Shown here in pieces: positions 38,220 to 47,121 of a stretch of DNA of 64,000 nt; position 1 is the first letter of the stretch, and the number at the start of each line of letters is the position of its first letter. Source of the stretch: an uncultured Parabacteroides sp. (GTDB lineage Bacteria; Bacteroidota; Bacteroidia; Bacteroidales; Tannerellaceae); assembly GCA_949295065.1 (NCBI GenBank), contig CASFJQ010000003.1:39689-103688 (forward strand). Reading direction: 5' to 3'. The notes under the pieces were generated by a model, which worked only from the letters and a program-made list of their open reading frames with translations, was not told the DNA's origin and made no database searches. Both the position numbers and the translations under genes were made by a program.

Positions 38220-39599
38220 TTATTGTTTTTTAGCCGCCTCAACCTCCTCAGCATGCAACGGAAGTTTCTTTCCCAACAAGCGTGCGCCTGTTTCAGTAAT
38301 CAGATAATCCTCTTCGTTTCTTATACCGCTGAAGTCCTTATATGTCTCAAGCTTGTCGTAGTTCAGGAATTCAGTGAACTTGTTCTGGCTTCTCCACAAA
38401 TCAATCAGTTCAGGAATAAAATAAATACCGGGTTCGATTGTCAGAACAAATCCAGGTTCAAGCTCACGGCCTAATCTCAACGACTTGCGTCCGAACTGAG
38501 TGCTCTTCGGCTTTCCATTATATCCTACATAAACTTCACCCAAATTCTCCATATCATGAACATCCAAGCCCATCATATGTCCCAAGCCACAAGGCATAAA
38601 CATTGCATGAGCACCGGCCTTTACTGCTTCCATCGGGTCGCCTTTTGCAAAACCGAGGTCTTTCATGCCCTGCATAATGACTGCGCAAGACTTTTCATAT
38701 ACATCCACAAAAGGAATACCAGGACGAAGCTCAGCAACTGCAGCCTCATGTGCTGCCACCTGAATGTCATATACATCACGCTGGCGCTGAGTGAATTTAT
38801 CGTCTGCAGGAATTGTTGACGACATATCACCAGCATATCCCATTTCAGTTTCTGCGCCGGCATCAAGCAAAAGCATATCACCGCTTTTAATCATATGGCT
38901 ATGGTCATGATTGTGCAAAGTCTGACCATTGACAGTAGCAATAATAGGGAACGACAACTGATAATCGTGTTTGTATGCAGCCTCTGCAACAGCAGCAGCA
39001 ACTTCACATTCACGAATGCCCGGACGGACAGTACGCATAGCTGCAAGATGCATATCAGCAGTTACAACACAAGCCTTTTCAATTTCTTCAATTTCTTCGG
39101 CAGATTTATAATTTCTCTGGTTTACTACGCCATATATGAAAGGAACGGATGGCTGTTCAGCACCCGGAACAACACCCAGCCAAGCAAAAAGCTTGATTTG
39201 ATGTTCGGCACGGTATGTAGGCAAATAGTGAATTATCTGTCCTTTGCTTTGGGCAGATTTCAAATATGATTCTATTTCTTTATAAGGTCTGACTTCTCTT
39301 ATACCTGCTGCCTCGCTTTTTTCTTTCAATGTTGGCTGAGTTCCCATCCACACGATAGAATCAATAGTCAACTCATCACCAAAAATGATTTCTTTGTCAT
39401 TGTCGATATCAATAACAGCAGACAACCCGGCATACGGAAGTCCAAAGAAATAAAGGAAAGTTGAATCCTGACGGAAATGATATGTATTGTCAGCATAGTT
39501 CATGCCACTTTCATCATTTCCCAAAAACAACAGCAGTCCTGAGCCGACTGCTTTTTTCAACTGAGCCCTGCGGGCAATGTAAGTTTCTTTCGCAAACAT
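38220..39599 (-). CDS. pepP: Xaa-Pro aminopeptidase (M24B)
   Basis: About 459 residues from MFAKETYIARRAQLKKAVGSGLLLFLGN at 39599. The longer frame to 39650 would begin inside the leader hairpin and was rejected. An N-terminal AMP_N domain (FRQDSTFLYFFGL) is followed by the pita-bread metallopeptidase with the metal ligands in LLLDAGAETEMGYAGDMSSTIP (Asp pair), GLGHMMGLDVHDMEN (His) and the C-terminal glutamates (LTIEPGIYF, FSGIRNEEDYLI). It removes N-terminal residues before proline. A complete promoter lies at 39676-39707; the leader carries a GC-rich hairpin near 39620-39660. Confidence 0.94.
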   Translation of the reverse strand: MFAKETYIARRAQLKKAVGSGLLLFLGNDESGMNYADNTYHFRQDSTFLYFFGLPYAGLSAVIDIDNDKEIIFGDELTIDSIVWMGTQPTLKEKSEAAGIREVRPYKEIESYLKSAQSKGQIIHYLPTYRAEHQIKLFAWLGVVPGAEQPSVPFIYGVVNQRNYKSAEEIEEIEKACVVTADMHLAAMRTVRPGIRECEVAAAVAEAAYKHDYQLSFPIIATVNGQTLHNHDHSHMIKSGDMLLLDAGAETEMGYAGDMSSTIPADDKFTQRQRDVYDIQVAAHEAAVAELRPGIPFVDVYEKSCAVIMQGMKDLGFAKGDPMEAVKAGAHAMFMPCGLGHMMGLDVHDMENLGEVYVGYNGKPKSTQFGRKSLRLGRELEPGFVLTIEPGIYFIPELIDLWRSQNKFTEFLNYDKLETYKDFSGIRNEEDYLITETGARLLGKKLPLHAEEVEAAKKQ

Positions 39600-39675
39600 A
39601 AGATTAGCTATTTTAATACGGCCGGGTGCCGAAACCGAAAATTCCGACACACGGCCTTTATCGTTTTACATGTAT

Positions 39676-39707
39676 CAAAGATACTAAGTTAATCTAAGTT
39701 TTGCAAA
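39676..39707 (-). promoter_or_regulatory. Promoter of pepP (TTTG-N20-TATCTTTG)
   Basis: On the minus strand TTTG (39707-39704) and TATCTTTG (39683-39676) are spaced by 20 bp. The box overlaps the end region of the upstream universal stress gene. The leader (about 70 nt) contains a GGCCGTGTGTCGG...CCGGCACCCGGCC-like hairpin. Confidence 0.82.
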
Positions 39708-39714
39708 TTAATAT

Positions 39715-40842
39715 TTATCCTTTTGCATGCATCACCAGCAATGGAGTATTTGTGTGGAACAACATCCTGCGTGCAATGCTCGGGCTGAACATTCTAGCAA
39801 GAATATTTCTCCTGTAAGTGCTCAACGCCAATATATCAATATTCTGATAGCGCACGAATTTCTCTATGGCAAGCAGCAAATCTCCGTCATCAAGCACTGT
39901 ATATGAAATATTTGCATCCGGATACTGCTTCTTGAAATATTCTTTTGCGCCGGACAGTCTTATCTCATTCCAGTCGTTGCGGCTAGTCGAAATATTGAAA
40001 AGATGAATATTTACATCATATCCGGCAAACACTTCCATAAAAGCGTCAAACACCAGCAAATCCCTTTCATTGAAAGAAGTAGCAAAGGCAACATTCTTAA
40101 TCTTCGCCAAGTCGTTGAAAGGAGTATCCTCAGGGATGGCAAGCACAGGAACCTTGTTCAGTTCAATAACTTCACCGGTGACGCTACCAATCAGATCTGC
40201 ATCTTTCTGGTCCGAGCCTCTGGTTCCCATTATAATAATGTCAGGTCTGTATTCCTTACCGTAAGCTATAATTTCTTCTTCAGGCAAGCCTTCACGCAAA
40301 ACATAATTGAATTCCACCATCGGAAGTTCGCCGTCCTCCATCTTCTTGTTCAGCACACTGCAAATTTCCTCCATATCTCTCTGCACCTTGTCGCGCAAAT
40401 GCTCCGGAGAATCCTCTTCTTTCAAATGATAAGCCGTGGTATCACCTATCGGAGCAGCCGTTGGAAAATAAGGAGTGTAATATGCATGCATAATCATAAC
40501 CTCAGCATTTTTCTTAAATGCATAGTTTATACCAATCTCACAAGCCTTCAACGAATAATCAGAGAAATCAACCGGGATCAGTATTTTACCAATATGAGGA
40601 TCTTTTGCCACTTTTTCCTCTTTTTCCTCTTTTTCATCCAACCATTTACTGTCTTCAATAATTCTCAAGGCATGAGGAAGGTCTGTTTCCTTTATTCTGA
40701 TACGGACTCCTGCGGACACAACAGGCTGAATCTGATTCACATTGTGAATATACACTTCAATACCTTCAGTTTCCAAAAGAGTCTTAAGGATTTGAGCTTT
40801 CTCGAAAGTATGTATAGCTAATGTTACCAGTTTGTCTTCCAT
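39715..40842 (-). CDS. DUF2007-like / double universal stress (UspA) domain protein
   Basis: 375 residues. The first ~70 (LVTLAIHTFEKAQILKTLLETEGIEVYIHNVNQIQP) resemble DUF2007, the small ferredoxin-like putative signal-transducing domain. A Lys/Glu-rich linker follows, then two UspA domains (about 83-225 and 230-375). The first ends with the ATP-binding G-x2-G-x9-G-S motif (MGTRGSDQKDADLIGS). The second lacks a clear version (LALSTYRRNILARMFSPSIAR). The upstream AAAGGAG is one of the few good ribosome sites here. Role: stress or starvation response, probably ATP-binding; the DUF2007 fusion suggests a sensing function. Confidence 0.85.
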   Translation of the reverse strand: MEDKLVTLAIHTFEKAQILKTLLETEGIEVYIHNVNQIQPVVSAGVRIRIKETDLPHALRIIEDSKWLDEKEEKEEKVAKDPHIGKILIPVDFSDYSLKACEIGINYAFKKNAEVMIMHAYYTPYFPTAAPIGDTTAYHLKEEDSPEHLRDKVQRDMEEICSVLNKKMEDGELPMVEFNYVLREGLPEEEIIAYGKEYRPDIIIMGTRGSDQKDADLIGSVTGEVIELNKVPVLAIPEDTPFNDLAKIKNVAFATSFNERDLLVFDAFMEVFAGYDVNIHLFNISTSRNDWNEIRLSGAKEYFKKQYPDANISYTVLDDGDLLLAIEKFVRYQNIDILALSTYRRNILARMFSPSIARRMLFHTNTPLLVMHAKG

Positions 40843-40963
40843 AATCTATCTCCTTTCTTTTCTTATGTAATTATTATACAATTATCAGCCCTTTATTATT
40901 AAACATTTTTACCAGCGAAATAGTTCGGAAATTGAACAAAAAAGATGGAATATTATCAATTTG

Positions 40964-41218
40964 TCAGTCTTCTTCTTCCGCCAATATTTCCATTGCCCTG
41001 TCATATATTGTTGTGTCGTCCAGAACAACAATTCCTCCATCAGGACCTGGTTCAATATGCAGCCCGCAACTGTGTCCGTCTTTGAAATTCTGGGCTCCGA
41101 AATAGTTTCTCACTGTCTCCACGGATATCCCCAACTCGTCAGCTATTCGGTGCGTTGTTCCATCCGGCAAACTGTCTTTTAGTTTTCTCAATTCATTAAA
41201 CGAAATTACTTTCGGCAT
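40964..41218 (-). CDS. Small HTH DNA-binding protein, 84 aa
   Basis: An N-terminal helix-turn-helix (residues about 5-45: FNELRKLKDSLPDGTTHRIADELGISVETVRNYFG) is followed by an acidic, beta-like C-terminus (GLHIEPGPDGGIVVLDDTTIYDRAMEILAEEED). It looks like a small transcription factor found in Bacteroidota. Target unknown. It is leftward, between the helicase gene and the universal stress gene, with 115-120 bp gaps on both sides. Confidence 0.78.
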   Translation of the reverse strand: MPKVISFNELRKLKDSLPDGTTHRIADELGISVETVRNYFGAQNFKDGHSCGLHIEPGPDGGIVVLDDTTIYDRAMEILAEEED

Positions 41219-41333
41219 TTATCTATCAATTTTATTTGTTAAACATATATCTTTTTTTCTTCGACTAACATAGTTATTTATTTTGGTTGGTGCAAATTTA
41301 TTGGAGGATAATGTGGGTGCCTCTGTGTTTAAT

Positions 41334-43649
41334 TTACCTGTTTTGCAGCACCTGCAACTTAGCATACTTAAGCAAAAGCTGTTTCTGACCGGAATTTTCG
41401 AAAGATACTGTTGCTTTTTCGTTTCCTCCGTCGCCTTCGATTGCCGTGATAACACCTTTACCGAAACGGTCGTGACTTACAACGGCTCCGACAGAAAGAC
41501 CTGTTGCTGAAGAGGATTTCGGCGATGGCGACGGTGATGAAACACCGGTATTAATCTTTGTCAGTTTGCGAGGGGCAACCGGTGTCTGATTCATAGGCGA
41601 ACGGAATGCCGGACGCTCTTCCCTGCCGAACAATGGCTGTGAAGATTCCGAGCGTACGGATTTGATAACTGCTCCAAAACCTCCATCAACTGGCATTGTA
41701 AGGTATTCCGGACTAATGTCCTTCAGGAAACGGCTTGGTGAACATGGTTGGTTCTGCCCGTTACGGAAACGGCTTTTGGCATAACTGAGCACGCAATTCT
41801 CCTCGGCACGTGTTATCGCCACATAGAAAAGACGACGTTCTTCCTCGATTGCCCTCAGGCTGTCGCGCGACATGGACGAAGGGAACAATTCTTCTTCCAA
41901 ACCGACAATGATGACGTTCTTAAACTCCAAACCTTTGGCGGCATGAACTGTCATCATCGTGACCTTGTTGGTGCGTTCTTCCTTCGTATCATCCTGGTCA
42001 GTCAGCAAGGAAACTTCTGCAAGGAAGTCGGATATTGATGTATTTTCCGAACCTTCTTCACGGCGTATCTCACAGAATTCGGATATACCTTTCACCAATT
42101 CCTGAAGGTTTTCGTATTTGCTTATTCCTTCAACTGAACGGTCCTGTGCCAAGGTGTGCAACAATCCGCTTTCCTTAACTACAAGTGCGGCAAGCTCGTC
42201 TGCCTGCAACTGGTTCTGCTGGTTGATGAAGGCTTCCATCAATGTGCGAAAATCCGCCAGTTTGCGTGCCGTTCCGGAATTTATGGAAACACCATATTCA
42301 ATAGGCGACTGCAGGACTTGCCATAAGCTCAACTCGTTTGTGGCTGCGGCAGCAAGAAGTTTGTTCAGTGTTGTATCGCCAATTCCGCGAGCCGGATAAT
42401 TTATTATTCTCTTGAATGCCTCCTCATCATTAGGATTTATAATCAGACGGAAATATGCGATTACATCTTTGATTTCCTTTCTCTGATAGAATGAAAGACC
42501 GCCGTAAATCTTATACGGAACGCCACGCTTGCGGAATGCTTCTTCGAGGATTCTGGACTGGGCATTTGTTCTGTAAAGTATTGCAAAATCAGAATATCCG
42601 TATGACGCAGCGCACATTGTGCCTATGATACTTGCAACGGAATATGCTTCTTCATAGTCCGAATACGACGAGATAAGTCGCAGCTTGCTGCCAACACTTT
42701 TCTCTGAAAATACAGTCTTGTGTATCTGCTCCTTATTTTTGGATATAAGACTGTTTGCCGCATTTACGATATTCTGTGTGGAACGATAATTCTGCTCCAA
42801 CTTGAAAATGCGGCAACCCGGATATTGGTTACGGAACTGGAGAATATTGTCGATATTCGCCCCACGGAAAGAATAAATACTCTGTGCATCATCGCCAACA
42901 ACGCAAATACGACGGTGAGTGTCGCAAAGTTTACGGACAATAAGATGCTGTGCAAAATTGGTGTCCTGATACTCATCGACAAGTACATACTGAAATAATG
43001 ACTGATATTTCGCCAAAACGTCAGGATGGTCACGGAAAAGTATATTCGTGTAAAGCAAAAGGTCGTCGAAATCCATAGCTCCCGCACACTGGCAGCGAAC
43101 CTGGTAACGCTTGTATATCTCGCGGAGAAGATGAACTTTAGCATTTATATCGTTCTCCACCAGCTCCTTGTTCTGCTCGTATGCCTTATAAGTTATCAAA
43201 GCATTCTTGGCATTTGATATGCGGCTCTGCACCATTCCGGGGCGATAAATTTTATCGTCCAGCTGCATTTCCTTTATTATTGCTTTTATAAGATTCTTTG
43301 AGTCAGTAGAGTCGTAAATGGTGAAATTGGAAGTAAAGCCAATGCGCTCAGCCTCGACACGGAGAATGCGGGAAAATATTGAATGGAAAGTTCCCATCCA
43401 AAGGCGGCGTGCCACGGATTCACCGACTATGCCGGCAATTCGTTCCTTCATCTCACGTGCAGCCTTGTTGGTAAAAGTCAATGCCAAAATTCCACGTGGC
43501 GAAAGTCCTTGCTTTATGAGCCAGGCTATTTTATATGTAAGCACGCGTGTTTTTCCGGAACCGGCTCCGGCAATTACCAAAGAAGGTCCGTCGCAATAGA
43601 GGACGGCATCACGCTGGTTGTTGTTAAGTAGTTCCAAATATTCTTCCAT
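41334..43649 (-). CDS. pcrA: ATP-dependent DNA helicase, UvrD/PcrA type
   Basis: A 771-residue SF1A helicase. Motif Q NNNQRDAV, motif I AGAGSGKTRVLTYKI, motif II VDEYQDTN, motif III GDDAQSIYSFRGA, motif IV EQNYRST, motif V TVHAAKGLEF, and motif VI VAITRAEE. The C-terminal 60 residues (LSVGAVVSHDRFGKGVITAIEGDGGNEKATVSFENSG) form the Tudor-like RNA-polymerase-binding fold typical of PcrA/UvrD. Roles in repair and replication-fork maintenance. The candidate promoter is about 160 bp upstream, so the leader includes a CACAGAG palindrome. Confidence 0.96.
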   Translation of the reverse strand: MEEYLELLNNNQRDAVLYCDGPSLVIAGAGSGKTRVLTYKIAWLIKQGLSPRGILALTFTNKAAREMKERIAGIVGESVARRLWMGTFHSIFSRILRVEAERIGFTSNFTIYDSTDSKNLIKAIIKEMQLDDKIYRPGMVQSRISNAKNALITYKAYEQNKELVENDINAKVHLLREIYKRYQVRCQCAGAMDFDDLLLYTNILFRDHPDVLAKYQSLFQYVLVDEYQDTNFAQHLIVRKLCDTHRRICVVGDDAQSIYSFRGANIDNILQFRNQYPGCRIFKLEQNYRSTQNIVNAANSLISKNKEQIHKTVFSEKSVGSKLRLISSYSDYEEAYSVASIIGTMCAASYGYSDFAILYRTNAQSRILEEAFRKRGVPYKIYGGLSFYQRKEIKDVIAYFRLIINPNDEEAFKRIINYPARGIGDTTLNKLLAAAATNELSLWQVLQSPIEYGVSINSGTARKLADFRTLMEAFINQQNQLQADELAALVVKESGLLHTLAQDRSVEGISKYENLQELVKGISEFCEIRREEGSENTSISDFLAEVSLLTDQDDTKEERTNKVTMMTVHAAKGLEFKNVIIVGLEEELFPSSMSRDSLRAIEEERRLFYVAITRAEENCVLSYAKSRFRNGQNQPCSPSRFLKDISPEYLTMPVDGGFGAVIKSVRSESSQPLFGREERPAFRSPMNQTPVAPRKLTKINTGVSSPSPSPKSSSATGLSVGAVVSHDRFGKGVITAIEGDGGNEKATVSFENSGQKQLLLKYAKLQVLQNR

Positions 43650-43665
43650 TGTTGTTTTTGTTTGT

Positions 43666-43755
43666 AAACTGTTTAAACACAGAGGTACGGAGCCACAGAG
43701 TTTTTTTATTTTGTCTATAATAATATGCTCTGCGGCTTTAGATTTAAACCTGTTT
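43666..43755. repeat. Degenerate CACAGAG palindrome in the pcrA leader
   Basis: The left arm GTTTAAACACAGAG (43668-43681) with GAGCCACAGAG, and the right arm CTCTGCGGCTTT...TTTAAAC, face each other around an AT-rich centre. Related to the elements at 43.95, 44.1 and 47.0 kb but more decayed. Confidence 0.6.
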
Positions 43756-43809
43756 CAAGACATATATATCACCTTGATAACTTATCTATTGTTAAGTTAA
43801 TTCGACTTG

Positions 43810-43840
43810 CAAAGTTAGTGTTTTATTCAGGTTTAGCAAG
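43810..43840 (-). promoter_or_regulatory. Candidate promoter of pcrA (CTTG-N19-TAACTTTG)
   Basis: On the minus strand TAACTTTG (43817-43810) is a perfect -7 box, with CTTG (43840-43837) 19 bp upstream. Confidence 0.6.
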
Positions 43841-43862
43841 TTTGAGATTTGGTTAATGAGGA

Positions 43863-43932
43863 AACAAGTTGACGAGTTGACAAGTTGACAAGGCTACAGG
43901 AACAAGGGGGGGGGGATAAGGCTGAAAGCCTT
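43863..43932. repeat. GTTGACAAG octamer repeat with a G10 tract
   Basis: ACAAGTTG/ACGAGTTG/ACAAGTTG/ACAAGG run in 8-bp register from 43864, then GGCTACAGGAACAAG, a run of ten Gs (43906-43915), and the small stem-loop AAGGCTGAAAGCCTT (43918-43932). The 726 bp between pcrA and clpB consist almost entirely of this and neighbouring repeats. Confidence 0.65.
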
Positions 43933-43935
43933 AAG

Positions 43936-44077
43936 TTTAGGAGGGTGTTGCAAAACTAATTTAAACACAGAGACACGGAGAACACGGAGATTTTTATTTT
44001 ATTTATTCTCAGCATATTACCTCTGTGGCTTTGTGCCTTTGTGTTTCATTATTTATGTTTTGCAACACCCACCTAAA
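43936..44077. repeat. MITE-like palindromic element, copy A
   Basis: The terminal inverted repeats GGGTGTTGCAAAAC (43943-43956) and GTTTTGCAACACCC (44057-44070) extend outward through TTTAGG/CCTAAA to 21 bp with one mismatch. The interior is a second palindrome (CACAGAGACACGGAG... / CTCTGTGGCTTTGTG...). It encodes nothing. Confidence 0.75.
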
Positions 44078-44087
44078 CTGTAGGAGA

Positions 44088-44208
44088 TGTTGCAAAACTA
44101 ATTTAAACACAGAGACACGGAGACGCAGAGATTTTTATTTTATTTATTCTCAACAAATTACCTCTGTGGCTTTGTGTCTCTGTGTTTGATTATTTATGTT
44201 TTGCAACA
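44088..44208. repeat. MITE-like palindromic element, copy B
   Basis: TGTTGCAAAAC (44088-44098) and GTTTTGCAACA (44198-44208) bound an interior nearly identical to copy A. The copies are direct repeats about 142 bp apart. The tandem arrangement suggests duplication or two insertions at the same site. Confidence 0.75.
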
Positions 44209-44237
44209 GCCACATTATTGCTCCGTTGTAACGATTC

Positions 44238-44270
44238 TTGACTTCTTAACTCCTTAATTCCTTAACTCCC
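44238..44270. repeat. TTAACTCC octamer array upstream of clpB
   Basis: TTGACTTC, TTAACTCC, TTAATTCC and TTAACTCC run in 8-bp register. The reverse complement is the same NAGTTNNN type seen in the leaders of leftward genes. Similar blocks occur at 47.10 and 48.64 kb. Confidence 0.6.
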
Positions 44271-44305
44271 CACCCCCCTTCTGCCATTATGTCAGCCTTC
44301 CACTT

Positions 44306-44320
44306 TGGCATCACTTTTGT
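44306..44320 (+). promoter_or_regulatory. Sigma-54-like -24/-12 promoter of clpB
   Basis: TGGCATCACTTTTGT has GG (44307-44308) followed after exactly 10 bp by GT (44319-44320), where the consensus has GC. This gives a start near 44330 and a leader of about 45 nt. No TAnnTTTG box is found nearby. The upstream TGTCAGCCTTCCAC could be part of a chaperone-type operator. Confidence 0.4.
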
Positions 44321-44375
44321 AGTATATCTATCGAATTTGAAATTAAAACAGAAAATAAGAAAGGAGTATAAACAT

Positions 44376-46964
44376 ATGAATTTTAACAATTTTACAATTA
44401 AAGCACAGGAAGCAGTTCAGCAAGCAGTTCAGCTCGTAACTCAAAGCGGACAGCAGGCTATCGAGCCGGTTCATTTGCTGAAGGCTGTCATAATGACTGG
44501 CGAAAGCGTGAGCAACTTCCTGTTCCAGAAACTGGGTGTAAGTCCGCAAAACATCATGCGTGCACTTGATGCCCAAATTGCTTCTCTTCCGAGAGTTTCG
44601 GGTGGAGAACCTTATTTGTCAGGCGAGACAAACAATGTTTTGCAGAAAGCCATTGAATATTCATCAAAGATGGGCGACCAATATGTTTCCCTCGAACCGA
44701 TATTCCTGGCTTTGTTCACTGAAAAGAGTGTTGCTTCTCAGATTCTGAAAGACGCTGGAATGACTGAAAAAGAACTCCGCCTTGCCATTGAAGAACTCCG
44801 TAAAGGAAACAAGGTGACAAGTCAGTCTGCAGAAGATACATATGATGCGTTGAGCAAATATGCAATCAACCTGAATGAACGTGCAAGAAGCGGCAAACTT
44901 GACCCGGTTATCGGACGTGACGAGGAAATCAGACGAGTTCTGCAAATCCTTAGCCGACGTACAAAGAACAATCCGATTCTTATCGGTGAACCGGGTGTTG
45001 GTAAGACTGCAATTGCTGAAGGTTTGGCTCACCGTATAATCCGTGGTGATGTTCCTGAAAATCTGAAGACAAAACAGATTTACTCACTTGATATGGGTGC
45101 GCTGATTGCCGGTGCAAAATATAAAGGTGAATTTGAGGAACGTCTGAAGGCTGTAGTAAACGAGGTGATGAAGAGCGATGGCGAAATCATCCTTTTCATT
45201 GATGAAATCCACACACTTGTCGGTGCCGGTAAAGGTGAAGGTGCTATGGATGCCGCAAACATTCTGAAACCTGCACTTGCTCGTGGTGAACTTCGTTCAA
45301 TTGGTGCTACAACTTTGGACGAATATCAGAAATATTTTGAGAAGGATAAGGCTTTGGAACGCCGTTTCCAGATTGTAATGGTTGACGAGCCGGATGAACT
45401 TGATGCAATCTCCATCCTTCGTGGTTTGAAAGAAAAATATGAAAACCACCACAAGGTGCGTATCAAGGATGATGCGATAATCGCTGCTGTTCAGTTGTCA
45501 AGCAGATACATTTCTGACAGATTCTTGCCGGATAAGGCTATCGACCTTATGGATGAAGCAGCTGCTCGTTTGCGTATGCAGATGAACTCTGTTCCGGAAT
45601 CATTGGACGAAGTTTCACGCCGTATCAAACAGCTGGAAATCGAAAGAGAAGCTATCAAGCGTGAAAACGACCAGCAGAAACTGGAACAGTTGAGCAAAGA
45701 AATCGCCGACTTGAAGGAAGAAGAGACAAAACAAAAGGCTCAGTGGGAAAGCGAGAAAGAGCAAATCAATAAAATTCAGCAGAATAAAATTGATATTGAG
45801 AACCTCAAATTCGAAGCTGAGAAGGCAGAACGTGAAGGCGATTTCGGTAAGGTTGCCGAAATCAGATATGGTAAAATCAAGGAAAAGGAAGAAGAAATCA
45901 AGCGTGTTCAGGAGCAGCTTCACAATATGCAAGGTGCTGCTGCAATGATAAAAGAGGAAGTAGATAGCGACGATATCGCAGATGTTGTTTCCCGCTGGAC
46001 AGGAATTCCTGTGAGCAAGATGCTTCAGAGCGAGAAAGACAAGCTTCTTAACCTTGAGGCTGAACTTCACAAACGTGTAGTTGGTCAGGATGAAGCTATC
46101 TCGGCAATCGCAGATGCTGTACGTCGAAGCCGTGCCGGTTTGCAGGACCCGAAACGACCAATCGGTTCTTTCATATTCCTTGGTACAACCGGTGTTGGTA
46201 AGACAGAGCTTGCCAAAGCGTTGGCAGACTACTTGTTTGATGACGAGAATATGATGACTCGTATTGATATGAGCGAATATCAGGAGAAATTCAGTGCAAC
46301 CAGACTTATCGGTGCGCCTCCGGGATATGTAGGTTATGATGAAGGCGGCCAGCTTACTGAAGCTATCCGACGCAAACCTTATTCAGTTGTTTTGTTTGAT
46401 GAAATCGAAAAGGCTCATCCGGATGTGTTCAACATCTTGCTGCAAGTGCTTGACGATGGTCGTCTGACAGATAACAAAGGTCGTACGGTAAACTTCAAGA
46501 ACACTATCATTATCATGACCAGCAATATGGGTTCTTCATTGATAAGAGAGAACTTCGAGAAGATTAACGACAGCAATCATGATACTGTTGTTGAACAGAC
46601 AAAGAATCAGGTTCTGGATTTGCTGAAGAAAACTATCAGACCGGAATTCCTGAACCGTATCGACGAGATTATTATGTTCACTCCGCTTAACGAAAGCGAA
46701 ATCCGTCAGATTGTGACATTGCAGCTTAACGGTGTGAAGAAAATGCTCGACAAGAATGGTATCAGTCTGGAATTTACCGACGCTGCTCTTGATTTCATCA
46801 GCCACGAAGGTTTCGATCCTCAGTTTGGTGCCCGTCCTGTGAAACGTGTCATCCAGAAATATGTACTTAACGAATTGTCTAAGGAAATATTGAGTGGACA
46901 TGTGAACCGTGACAAGGCAATCGTAATTGACTGCGTAAACGGAGAATTGGTTTTCAAGAATTGA
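44376..46964 (+). CDS. clpB: ATP-dependent disaggregase ClpB
   Basis: 862 residues from [19 protein letters not shown] at 44376, which has AAGGAG 10 bp upstream. The longer frame from 44289 covers the promoter and was rejected. Order: ClpN repeats (1-150), AAA+ module 1 (Walker [14 protein letters not shown], Walker [15 protein letters not shown]), a long coiled-coil middle domain (about 410-530, Glu/Lys/Gln-rich), AAA+ module 2 ([26 protein letters not shown]), and the C-terminal D2-small domain. It rescues aggregated proteins with DnaK. Confidence 0.97.
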   Translation: MNFNNFTIKAQEAVQQAVQLVTQSGQQAIEPVHLLKAVIMTGESVSNFLFQKLGVSPQNIMRALDAQIASLPRVSGGEPYLSGETNNVLQKAIEYSSKMGDQYVSLEPIFLALFTEKSVASQILKDAGMTEKELRLAIEELRKGNKVTSQSAEDTYDALSKYAINLNERARSGKLDPVIGRDEEIRRVLQILSRRTKNNPILIGEPGVGKTAIAEGLAHRIIRGDVPENLKTKQIYSLDMGALIAGAKYKGEFEERLKAVVNEVMKSDGEIILFIDEIHTLVGAGKGEGAMDAANILKPALARGELRSIGATTLDEYQKYFEKDKALERRFQIVMVDEPDELDAISILRGLKEKYENHHKVRIKDDAIIAAVQLSSRYISDRFLPDKAIDLMDEAAARLRMQMNSVPESLDEVSRRIKQLEIEREAIKRENDQQKLEQLSKEIADLKEEETKQKAQWESEKEQINKIQQNKIDIENLKFEAEKAEREGDFGKVAEIRYGKIKEKEEEIKRVQEQLHNMQGAAAMIKEEVDSDDIADVVSRWTGIPVSKMLQSEKDKLLNLEAELHKRVVGQDEAISAIADAVRRSRAGLQDPKRPIGSFIFLGTTGVGKTELAKALADYLFDDENMMTRIDMSEYQEKFSATRLIGAPPGYVGYDEGGQLTEAIRRKPYSVVLFDEIEKAHPDVFNILLQVLDDGRLTDNKGRTVNFKNTIIIMTSNMGSSLIRENFEKINDSNHDTVVEQTKNQVLDLLKKTIRPEFLNRIDEIIMFTPLNESEIRQIVTLQLNGVKKMLDKNGISLEFTDAALDFISHEGFDPQFGARPVKRVIQKYVLNELSKEILSGHVNRDKAIVIDCVNGELVFKN

Positions 46965-46977
46965 TTGTCCAATATTT

Positions 46978-47056
46978 AAACACAGAGTCACAAAGACACA
47001 GAGAATTTATAGAATTATATAAAATATCTCTGTGACCTTGTGACTCTGTGTTTTTT
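46978..47056 (+). terminator. CACAGAG palindrome acting as terminator of clpB
   Basis: AAACACAGAGTCACAAAGAC...(46978-47003) pairs with its complement at 47028-47053 at 24 of 26 positions, followed by TTTTTT. It is a member of the same repeat family as 43.7, 43.95 and 44.1 kb, here carrying a U-tract. Confidence 0.75.
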
Positions 47057-47072
47057 ATATAGAGAAGAAGTT

Positions 47073-47105
47073 AAAAAGGAGTTATGGGAGTTCATATAAC
47101 TCCTT
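47073..47105 (-). terminator. Terminator of the glmM gene
   Basis: On the minus strand AAGGAGTTAT pairs with ATAACTCCTT around ATGAACTCCC and is followed by Ts, directly after the leftward mutase gene. Confidence 0.7.
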
Positions 47106-47121
47106 TAACTCCTTAATCTAA

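Noticed and set aside
40003-40821. 272-aa plus-strand frame
   Set aside because: Antisense shadow of the universal stress protein gene; residues are low-complexity and unlike any family.
44289-44375. N-terminal extension of ClpB (MSAFHFGITFVV...)
   Set aside because: The extension reads through the promoter; the ATG at 44376 has a ribosome site and begins the normal ClpB N-terminus.
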